Source of the DNA: Pristionchus mayeri | Taxonomy: Eukaryota; Nematoda; Chromadorea; Rhabditida; Neodiplogasteridae | Direction: 5' to 3' | NCBI GenBank assembly: GCA_036245805.1 | Contig: BTRK01000006.1 | Span: 21,794,365 to 21,858,364 of the forward strand | Length of the DNA: 64,000 bases | In this document: piece by piece, positions 27,201 to 39,200 of the stretch | Numbering within the stretch: the first letter of the stretch is position 1 | Layout of the letters: each line of letters starts with the position of its first letter | Translations under genes and position numbers: made by a program | The notes under the pieces: model-generated | What the model was told of the DNA's origin: nothing | Database searches by the model: none | What the model saw: only the letters and a program-made list of their open reading frames with translations

Positions 27201-30200
27201 TTGTTCACTTATTCTGCTGATCTGGCTAACCGTTGAGATAGATTGTGGAATGAGGAGAGTCAAAGTTGGTTCCATCAGGGGAACGTCGCCCGTTTCATCT
27301 CCCACTCGTGCCAGCCGAATCTCGTCCCTCTGCGTGCCCACTTCGATGTGAGTCTGCTGGAGATTACGGTAGTGGTACGGTATCTTGACACGGAACAGTT
27401 CTGGTTGTTATAGATGGTCAGTTAAACTGCTATTGTTTCGGTATCATTTCGAATCTGTTTCTCCCTAGCATTATTCCTAGCTCTATCCAACCATCTCGAA
27501 ATTCAGAGCGTGATTGCCTAAGGGAGTATTGCAGATCGAGGGAAGAGTGAGACGACACATCGGCTTCTACGCTGCGAGGAACATCGAGAAGGGTGAGTGA
27601 AGGAGATCGATTATTCCTTGTGGAACTGATCGATAAAAGATGAGGTAGGGAGCATACTTGGTCAGGCAACGACCCACAATTTTTACGAAGTTGTTCAGTC
27701 CCTCCAGTACTTTCGCTCAAGTAACCTGGCAAACAGTGATTCTAAAAATCTAATGCATTTGATCCTAATCAAATGCCCCTAGGATAAAATCTAATGCTCG
27801 TGGATGGGGCGAAAATTTCAAAATTTTAGAAGTTGTTCAAATCTTCCAGAATTGTGGCTCAAAGTAGGCTATGGAACGGTAGTTCTAAAAATCTAATGTC
27901 TTTGGTCCTAATCAAATGCCCCTATGAGATAATCTAATGTCCTCAAATTTGGGCCGGTCCGTGCCCACCACTGATAGCGAGTGTTAGGCAACCTATTGAT
28001 TATGCTTAGTATATTTGAGTCACCTTATATTTCATGTCGAATATAAATGAAGGAGCTGGGCCCCAAGTATTTCAGTCTTTCCCAAAGTCCCATGTGGGTG
28101 ACAAACTCGGAGAAGGGAATAAGGTTTATAAGGGCAACTCGCATAGGAACACAAAGGTACGGTAGGGGAACAGTCGGGCAGAGGTTCAGTCGCTCAGTCG
28201 AGCAGGGGAGGGGTAGGTCAGCTCATGTGAGCAGAGGGGAGAAGTCTTTTGGAATGAAGCCATCTGAGGGCTTTTATCCTCATTAGAAAGGAGCGGTGCT
28301 TGATTGTCTTCTGGCAGGTGAGATAGTGTGTCTCCAGGAGAGAGTCGAGGGTTATGAAACATGTCCGTGAGAATCAGAGACGAGCGAGGCACTGAACAAG
28401 TTGTGAACGAGAGGAAAGGGGTTTCACCATCGTGCTAGAGATAGTGAGAAATAGGAACTAAGAGAGAGCGAGATGACTGCACTTCCCTGGGGATTGCTGA
28501 ATACTTTCATACTTGATCAAAGCGACCTTCACACCTCCATTAATCGGGGAAGAACGTCCTCGTTCTTATAAGAATGAATTCCATTTATGGAACAACGTTC
28601 CTTTCAGACATCAGGTTGAAGGAATGATTCTGAAGGAATTTTAATTTGGGACTCACACTTCATAGTAAGATTTGCGCAATGTATCTTGAGTTCAGTGGAA
28701 TCCTTCACGATTTTAGAAGATCTATGAAATTTTATCAGAATAGATCTTAATCAGTTGCTACGGTTCTGTGAACAATTTTGATTGCAATACCTCAGCTTGA
28801 TACTCGGTTTAGTTTTGAAGATGAGTTAGGAAGAGTGTTCTAAGGTGTGGATTCTAAACAAGTAGAAAATTGCTGCTGGGTAATTAACACGTTTTCTATT
28901 TAAAATTTATATGGCTTACTAAACAATTTAGACGGTATTTCTGCATCAGAGTCCAATCTTGATCTCGAATATTGATGTTAGTCGCTAAAATCTAATAACA
29001 TATGATCACATCGATCCTAGTTACATTGTTGGAGATGAAATGCGGATACTCATCTACTCGCGAAGTTCGTCTACCAATTATCTATTATGAATTGTGCAAA
29101 GACAGATTTTAATAAGAACACCCGTTCGGAGATATTTTTAGTGGGGTTATTTTGGATAGACCTGATATTTTACGAGCATGTAGAATTTTCGGATACCTGT
29201 GTTCTTGTAATTTTTTTGACTCGAAACTATACTAAATGTAATTAAAAATTAACTTTGAAAGTACCTTTTATAGTTGAACGAAGGTTCTCCTCGGATATGC
29301 GAAGAGTTCCTTGAAATTATTTTATAGGTCCCTTTAGCTTGTCAGTCTTGGTCAAAGTAAAATACTGCTATGCAAGTTGAAACTTGCATCGGAGAGGGTC
29401 TACTTTGGTGGGATCGATCCGAATTACTAATTTTAAGTACTTCATGGAAATCCTTTGGAAAAGATTAGTCATTCTTGAGCAACAGTATATGCTTATTGAT
29501 ATTGGTCTCGAGTTTACTCAGACTTACATTATGGCCATGTTTGGGCTAATGAAGGAATGCAAATCGGGATGTCGGAGATGTCTCCATTCTTGGTAGTGTC
29601 GGGTGTCTCATGCAATGTCTTCTTTTGTCAATCCATTTGGAGCTGCTCTATTTGAGCAGGGAGACGTTTCAAGAAATGTGATTGTTATTTTTGAAATTGT
29701 TTAATTTTACATTGAAGGATCTATTTAGAAAGCCGAATTAGAACTGAGGGATTCAATTGATTGTTGAAATCTTCACTTGCCATACGAATGCAATTCGTGG
29801 TATCCATTGGAGTTACTGCTTTTGTTGTCTGACAGTGGATGCAAAACGGTTCTACTCTATCCGAAATCAGAAATACTCGTTGATACCTTATCCTCATGTT
29901 CCTCTGTGGTCGAAGTCGCATCGAACGGGCATCGTAGACATGAGGCAGTGTTGTGTCTCACGTGACACTTCTTGATGGGAGTGGTTCAGGTCTCCTGAGG
30001 GTTCATCTTCTCCTTCACGGAATCGTGGAACTCAGAAATCTCGTTTTGAGCTAGCTCCTTTGCTAATTCTGAGATGTACACTTAGACAGCGTTAGGAAAA
30101 TTGCAATGCGTTGCTGTGGGCGGAGTAAGGCGATTGCAGCATCTCGAAGGCGTGGGACAGTTGGGGTCTCCACTTTCGAGAAGTCCAGAATATGTCATTG

Positions 30201-33200
30201 AGATATTGTTATTATCCTGGATTTCATGGTCATCCGCATCTGCGGTAAAGTCATCAGAGTCGTTGGCATCCAGATTGGCGAGTTCGTTGACCACGCCGCC
30301 TGAGGGTGCCATGGGCTGGTCTTTCTGCAATGTTTTATTGATTAACTTGATCTGGTGGCATGCGCGACGAGAAATTCGAAGTTAGCAATAACCTACACTA
30401 TCGATTAAAAGAGTTAGTAAAATTCTGAGGCTAGAGATTCTTCCGATCTTTCATGTTGTAAGTCGTGTGGGTTGTTCGAGCAATTCCATGATCATTTCTC
30501 GGAATCGATGTTTCTTCGACTGAATCAAGGAGGTTTTCCACATCTGAATTATTACGTTGGGTTATGGTAGGTCCCGCAAAGATTTTGTATTTCGTGATTA
30601 AATCCATGTGGATGGTTTTGGATTTTCTTTGATAGGCATTCATGCTTACTATGGTTACGTGAGGGTGATCTTCTCTGAATTGGTCAAGCCATGGGAAACA
30701 AGAGCTTTTCGCATAGACATAATATTGGACGAGATCAGATTATATCTTACACTATCTCCTTGACTTAAAGCTGCCGATAGACAAGTGCTAGCAGTGATAC
30801 AACGGAAAAGGGAAAGACGGGTTCATAAATGAATACTACAGCGGATTATATCTTACACTATCTCCTTGACTTAGAGCTGCCGATAAACAAGTGCTAGCAG
30901 TGATACAACGGAAAAGGGAAAGACGGGTTCATAAATGAATACTACAGCGGCAAGATAAATGAACAAAAGATCGAGAGAGCAGCTGGAGTGAGAAATTCGG
31001 ATTGACAGAAATATAATTCGTTGCTCAAAGAGGATCAGATAAATGAGTGATGACAGATAGATAATAATACTTTCAGTTTAGATCACTTATGCCTACTAAA
31101 AGACTGGGACAGTGACGACCTATAGATAGATCGCGCAATCAATGACATACAATAAAACGCTAGATGGGAACTTACTGATGGGTATCGATTGAAGAATGGC
31201 TAAATAATTATCCTAATCAGTTCTCCGAAAGAGATACGGATATAGACTATTGTATTTTAATCTATTATATATCTTTAACTTCCGCCTGGAGAGGTTACAG
31301 ATGTGTCTTGTTTCCGTGCTTTATGAATATTGCACTTGCCTTTAGAGTGTGTTCGTAAGCTCCTTCTCATGTGGATTGTAATTTTGACGGCCATGATGCT
31401 TGGTAGATCGAGACGTCGTCAGTTCCAGTGATTTCTATGAGGTTCTTGTAGAGCCAGATCTGCCATACATATTTGATCACTTTGAAATCTCACTATAAAA
31501 CAGTAAATTGGTGTCTTTCACTTACTCAGCGTGATATAGATTAATGATGAACTTATCTTTCATTATGTCGGCGATTCAGATCCCGACTACGTTGATTTGT
31601 CATGAGTTTAGTTCCGACTTCTGCTATGGTTCATCGGTGATGATACGCTGGATATTGATACTTTTTTTTAAAACTACCAGGTGATACAAATAGACTGCGT
31701 TATTCTGGCAATTTCATGAAAATGCTAATGACCTAGACGCGCATTTACCAAATTCTTGACGAATGGTTTGCAAACTGTTGTTTCAGCGCAAGTAAATTCG
31801 GAGTGGTGGTCTCATTTGAGATATTAATGGACATTTTTCTATTTTATTGCTAATATTACAAAATAATTTCGAAGGTTTTGTGTTGATCGTAATCTTGGGT
31901 ACAACTGATTCTTCCAGCCATTTAATGGGCATACCAGATACATCTAGTCTAAAGATTCCCATTTAATGGGCATATCAGAGAAACCTAATATCTAAAGTTG
32001 AATATCGGTTTAGCCGACTCTAATGATATCAATCAGCTGCGCAATGCACCAACTCGTGTTCGTCCTTCTTGGCCAGATAATCTCTTTTGTCCTAATTTGA
32101 GATACTCGTTTCGACACGCGATTTATCAATAATGAGGTCCTTGCCTGCTGGATCGTGTGAAATTCCCACTTTGCCGTGATGAAGTTGATGGTCTGTACCA
32201 ACAGTCGAGGAAGATATGACCGACCTTGTTGCAGTAGTCACACATAGGCCGACGATTGTTGTTGAGAGTGGGAATATCCTGACTTTCTATAGCTTCTGTG
32301 TAGGAAGTTTCGCCTATTGATTCGTCTATTCTAAAGCCAGCAACTGTATTAATCGATAATGGGAACTCACCATCCTCGTGTGCTTCAGCAAGCAAAAGTT
32401 CTATAGTCTCAGCCTTATCCAATGCTTGGTCAAATGAGGTGATATCCGCCTGCTTCGTGTAGAACTTGATAGCGGGAAGAAGACGATCGATGAATTCATC
32501 TCTCATCTTCTTCTTTGTCGAATCGGAGGATGGATCATCTGAACTTGATTTAATTAGATTGATGATCCTACAGTCGCGCCGGAAAGTCACCGTACACTTT
32601 TCGAATTTGTTGTATCTTTTTGCCCAGGAAATGTATCATTCTGGCACTCAGGTATGATGTACCAAATCCATCGGAGATTATGATCATGGTATTATAGTAT
32701 GACGTCATCGCATAGTTATTGCGTAGTGATGACGCAATCAATCTGCACTTTTTCAAAACGGCATTATTCTTACATAGATTTTTTCCTGTTCACCATACTT
32801 TCTATGATTGGAGATATGGCCGAGGCCTACCCAGAATAAATTTTTGAAGGTGCTGCTCGGGCGCACATTTGCTGCAGCGAAGCTGCAAAAACAGGATCTG
32901 AAATTCGGAAGTCGGCTTCTAGAGTAGCTAGAGACCCGTTCAAAGCATCAAAATGATCGCCATCATGAGTAGACATGATTCTGAGAATATGAATACGATA
33001 TTTCATAATTTGCCCTCAGGGCATGAAAAAATCACTTTTTTGCATGACCATTTTTTGGACATCCTTAACGTTACGGAACAGTTTAGTAAAAATCTGATTT
33101 TCATCTGGTAATGTTCAAAATGTATTGAAGAACTGAATTCCAACTTTTTAGAGCGTTTGGATATCTTTCAAGCCCGCGGCGTGCGTTTTTCGGAGGTATA

Positions 33201-36200
33201 CTAGGGTCGGGAAACACCCTGTTTACGCAATCTCGTCGTCTGCACTCTCTCGCCCATAGGTGTCATCGATCATCGATCCTATTCCTGGCTTGTCCAGATG
33301 AAAATGCAATGAGATATGCAGCTTTCTTTGCAATATCTGGAGTAGGGTCTTTCAGTCTCATCAAATCTTCGAATTTCCTATGAAATGTAGCAAACGATTT
33401 GCCGTCTATCGATCCAGTGAATGTTTGCATACTGAATGTTTGAATGAAGTGATCTTCGATTATACCAGATCCTTCGAACTCATTTCGGGTTTGAGACTCA
33501 TGTGAGTATTCATCAAGGCAATCGGATGATGCCATTGATCGTGGGTTCTTCATATCATGGATATGGACATGTGTCCCGCGGGCCCATGGGGCAGACATAG
33601 ACTCAATGAGACAGTAGTAGTGGACAATAAGAGAGCAAAAGCGCTAGTGCGAGGAGTGAAGTGAGGAGAGTGGCTATCTTGGGTTTCTTATATTGCTCTA
33701 AAAGAGGCGGGGCATGGCTTGAAAAGGGGTGGGGCGGAGTTTCATCCCATGACTTGATCTTGAAGAATGATTTCTGCGGGAGTCACGAGAGGAATCTCCT
33801 ACGTAAATTTTTAATAGTGCATAGATTGGTTCGTCTAATAGTAATTGTCGTTTCGCTCCGTACATCGCGATCATTTTGAGTATGATTTCGACCAGGGGAA
33901 TGCGATTTTAGAAAGATCAAAGATTAATTACTAATTAACACGCGATGGTTCACTCTCTTTCTTTCTAGGGAGAATCAATGGCTTGGTCATCTTTTCGTCA
34001 GTAATTACTCCACTGCCTCCTTTTTTACCTTTAGAGGGACACTCTACCTTTGCTTCTTAATCTCTATCTCTTATAGATTGGAAGTGATATTCTCTGGGTT
34101 ATTGTCATTCGACGGTTGAATTTGGGCACGTTCCCATCTTGAGGGTTACTGTGTCTTTTCCCTCTAATCTGTTAAAGGAGGATGAAAGCGAAAGCTGGAA
34201 ATTTGAACGTATTTCATCCTACCACGAAATGCCCCGGCTGTCAATGTGCTAAAAACAGGCCATGCTAAAAACAGTGAAAGTAACACCAATTACCGGTCCC
34301 CGACGCGGCTCTTGGCTACGGAGCGTCTCTCTTTTTTTTCTTATTTTTTGCGTTTGCTCGCTTTGATTGTGTTGCGTTGTTGCTAAACGCATATCTGTAC
34401 TCTAGTTCATCCTGTTATTTCAAAATCAATATTACTTCAATCGATCGATTGTGTGATCTCTTCCCATCCACCCCTTTCACGCGCGCATTCCTTTCAGTTG
34501 GATTCATGAGTTCTATCTTCTTCTTTGGGGCGATTATCTGTGATTCTACTCATTCCACGTCGATAATATTTAAATTGCTTCTGTTTCAACTAACTTTTGA
34601 CCCGATTGCCACAATTTCTCCCTAAATGCGTCGTCTTAATTACTTCTTCTTTTTCGTCGTTGGCCCATCTATTATTTACATGTTTTGCTTTCAACCTTGC
34701 TTAATTGCTCATTTTTTTCTTTATTTTCTACCGTTTAATTAATTGTTCATTGAAGCCAGGTCAGCGGTCATCACCGATGATAAAAAATGGGCATGGACGG
34801 TGCTGCCTTCGCTTCTCCCAGACCTGTCAGTTAGTTTGGCTGCTTCCCACTTTGCTGTATCGATTAATTTCATTCTTGTATTTTAGAACTACGTCCAACG
34901 TCGTCCGGCCAAGATCATGGCCCTTCCGATGGTGAAAGTCCATCGCGAAAAAGGTTCGTTTCTCTTTCTTCGGCCTATATTTAAATATTACTCGTGTTTT
35001 ATTTGTGAATGATTACCTTTTCAATTCATTTATCGTAAAATAAGTTAAGGATATTCAAATAACAATTTAGATAGAAATATTAAAAATATACGAACATATT
35101 ACGCTAGAAAATTAATCAAAGCAATAAATATCAGTCCGTAGCAATGATAAACTTTTTTTATTACTACTCCTCATCAGTCATATATCCTAGGGCCTCGTCT
35201 GCCATCGAATTGAGGAGAGGGAGATGAGGAAGAGGAGGGGGGAGGAGGGCGTCGTCCTCGCCCTCGTCGTCGTTCTCGGGCGCCTCCTCCTCCAAGTTGC
35301 TGTCGACTCCATGAGGACGAAGAGGACGGGTGAGTGTCTCCCACAACTTCTTAATTAAAAATGGTTCGTAAATTGATTACCTCTCCTTGTTTACCTTTTG
35401 TTCGGCGAGAGCAATTTTTCTTTTCTTCTCCGTAGTCTCGTAGCATCACATCTGTTGCACTCCCTCGTGCATGATGCCGCGAGTCCTACCATGTGGAAGG
35501 ATAGATGACATTGTCCCTGTTCGCACTTGGGACACTCTAGGAGGAGGGAGGTCAATGACTCCTTCGACACTATCATGTAGTTCGATAGAGGGACACTTTC
35601 GATGCGGGGAGTGGCAGGGGTAGGAGGAGTCCATTCGGAGCTTTCGTTCATATCTCGAGCCTTCAAGTAGTTATCAAAAATACCTCATTTTTTAAATAAT
35701 CTAATTTGAGTTAGTTTAGTGCGAGATGGAATGCAGTAATGATAATTAATGAATACCTGTTCAGGTCGGCAACAGCAGACGCAGCAGAGAAGAGGAGATC
35801 GAGTTAGGAGTGGAGGAGGACGGACGTAAGACGGAAGAGAGGATTGAAGAGGACGAGGGCGAGGAAAGACGAAGGAAGATGAAGAGGGGAAGGGCGAGAG
35901 AAGAGGGGAACAGGTAGGAGGGAGTACGATAGATGGTTGGGATACTGTAGATGGAGCAGTCGTCTCCTAAAGGCCTCTGTTTCCGTTGTATGAGATAGAT
36001 AAAAATATTTTCTCCCGTTTAATTGTGTATATTACTCACCACAAAGGAAGGGACAGCATCAGGTCGAAGTACGGTAGCAGTTGCCGAGTATGTGTAGTCA
36101 GAGGGGGAGAAGTGACTTGCACAGAGATAGGGACACTTGGATGCATTCACCACTGCCATGAGAGATCTTCTTCCTTCTGGGGTTGAACGGACAGCGTTTA

Positions 36201-39200
36201 TCCACGTTGTCCGTTTCTTGCGTGCATCTCTTTCTGGAATTTCCTCTGATGGCACACGACGCAAGCTCGTCGTTGCATCTGATAGGGAGGATTACATTAG
36301 CAGACGATATAGTATCGACGATAGTTTGCACATGAATATTACATTTCAATTAGCAATACTAGCTTGTGGGTATACAAATACTTTATCATTTAGTCCATGA
36401 CATAGCTATTCTTCATCGAATAGCGCAGATGGCTTGAAGCCGGTGTAATGTCCATCGGCACTTGGCCATTTCTTCCGGACGGCATCGATGACACAAGCGG
36501 GGAGTCGAACTCTGTGTCCTCGTCCGAGTGGTCCGAGAAGAGAGGCCACTATCACTCGATAGCACCCGTGTCTTCTCGCCCTCAATAGTAAGTTTCATTC
36601 TTTCTATCCATGGTATCTATTTGATTGATATAGTGTATTCCGGATACAATAGCCTTTCAATAGAGTAAACGATTGTTGGAAAGGGGAACTCACTGATTCG
36701 CATCGATGGCCACATGTCCACTCGCATAGCCGTAGAGGGCAACTGCAGCTTCCGTACCCTCAAGTGAGTGATTGAGATGAAAGTTATCAACAATAGGAAG
36801 TATAGTAACTAACCGCTTCTGTGAGCAGGTACTCCTTGAAGTATTGATCCTGCGTAATGTAGGCTTTCCTACCGTGGTCCTTCAGCTTATCCAGCAATCC
36901 CTCCTTGAAGAGATTTCCTTTCTTGAGAAGAGGGTAGAGAAACAGCGATTTGCAGCAGTAATCGTGCTTTTCCTCGAGATCTCTAGGGGGACAACGAGTG
37001 CAGGAACACTCCACAGTCTTCTCGAGGTCAACCCCATCTGCGAAGATCTTCTGCTCCCTCTCCTTGGCTGCTTTGATTCTAGCCAGAATCTTGTCCGCTT
37101 GCTTGGGGTCGGGGAGAAAGGGATCGGGAAGTGATGTCATCTAGAGATCAATCAATCGATCAATTAGTGATACAATAATGTAACTTGTGTAATGAAAAAA
37201 AAACTATCAAGACAATGATAAAATCGTTTGAAAAGAGCTGTTTGTCCCATTCTTTGCGTACGTGCATCTTTCATCGATTGACTAGACACTTGTCTAAAGG
37301 GTCAGAATAGAGACTCAAACGAATGATCTACAATCATGATTGTTCACCGGATTGAATTTGTACGGAAAATCGAATTCTTCAATCTCTTTATTGTACTGTT
37401 TTGTTGTATTGCATTGTAAAAATGAAAATGTTTGATAAAAGAAATGGAAATGAGTGTCACAATATGCTAAATAGGTTTCCCTCATTGCATTAATGCAGAA
37501 ACCACCGCGGCAAAATGTTAGTCCTCGGCGGGAATCGAACCTGTCCCTTTCCCACTCTCGTTGTCGCCGCTCTACAGATCGAACTAGAAAGAGGAGAAAG
37601 AGGTAGTGAGATAGTGTGCGCTGCGCAATCTTTTCGCAGCCATTTCCCTGAGCTATCAATTACAGTACCCGTGCGCGTATCTCCCTTGATCTTTGATCTC
37701 CGTTTTTCAAATTTTGGCTTTCTATTGTCGTTCAAGGAATAAATCCGGATATATCTTTAGTAGACGAAGTTCATTTTCCCTTTCCTCCTCCTTTAAGTCA
37801 ACCGTTTATGGACTCTAATCGCTTCTCTCGTGTGAAGGATCCTAATATCAGCGCGATTTGTTAACTTCCTTTTTCGGGAAGAAACTGTCACTATCTCATT
37901 TGAGCACTTGTTTTTCCTTTTTCATATTCCTACTCGCTTCCTTCATTCGATGGATTACTAGTGTCAGCGCGTTTCGTTCTTTCCCTTTTCGCTAGAACTC
38001 TCATCGGCTCATCACAGTACTTGTTCGTTACTCGTAAATGCTCAATTGGTCCTATTCTTATCCCAATTGCTATTGAGTGGCTCCTAATCTCGATCATAGC
38101 CCTCATTAGTTATACGCGCATACACGCCTCATAATTACAAAAGTTAATTCACGAGATTGACTCTCATTTTCAAGATGTATCAATCTCTTATTCCTAAGCT
38201 AGATTCAATTCACTTATCTAGGTAAGGTGTCATCTGACCAACGAATTATCGTCTAATGGAGCTCAACTTCTCCACAACTTATTTCACTAATCATTCATTT
38301 TCGGGGAATTTGTTGGACGCTTTAACTATTAAATCATATTTCGCTTACTTGTGATGCTGCTTGTCGCCGTACAGGGTTCGTCCTTCTACTTCGGGGTTCA
38401 TTTCTTCTTTTCCTTCTTCTTCTTCTTCTCGAGATCTTCTTCGCGGGCATTTACATCATACGCCGCCTGTTCACTACTTTATTATTATTATTACTCAAAA
38501 TTTATTTTCAATTTGTCTCAGTTATTCTCCGCTCTTTGGCGGGCTAGATTCTACTTTCACGGGAAAAATATTCATAAACGTGCGGGAAATCCTTCCGCAA
38601 TGGACTCGCTATTCAAAATTCATTATCCAAATCCTATAATTTTATAACAACTAACTCAAAATCATTGATCATCCGCATATGGCGGGAAAGTCTCATATTC
38701 TCAATGTGCTGCTTAGATATATAATGTGTGCGGGAAAAATCCTTCCGCAAATGACTTACTGTTCTGATATCTTGTCCTCGTTCTCTGCTTAACTGTATCT
38801 GAAATCACAAAGTATCCATATTTTTCTATGGAACTTACTTAGCATCCTTCATTTCTTCACTGCGCGCTGAATCACTTATGTCCTATCAAATTATCATTTC
38901 ATAGTTAGCTTCCTCATTTCAGAGGGCAAAACTCACGTTTACTGCATTGAGATTCTGTCGACACATCCTCGATTCTTGGAGGGAACACTTCATTTCAATG
39001 CGGGAATATCTTCCGCTAATTCACGCGATCAAAAACTTACATCGGTATCAGTCACTTCACTCGTGATTGAACTCAGACAGATCTATCATCTCAATTTTCA
39101 TCCTCTTTCACACGAGGGCACATTTACTGACTCGGCAGTTATACAACACCTATCGCTGGTGCTTATTCATGGATAGATCTGGGTAACGACGCCTGCTCGG

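Noticed and set aside
36220..36278. A frame reading ACVVCHQRK, tempting as the first Cys pair of the THAP domain
   Set aside because: It overlaps the same bases as the LRRVPSEE part of the THAP frame and soon hits a stop, so both cannot belong to one protein.
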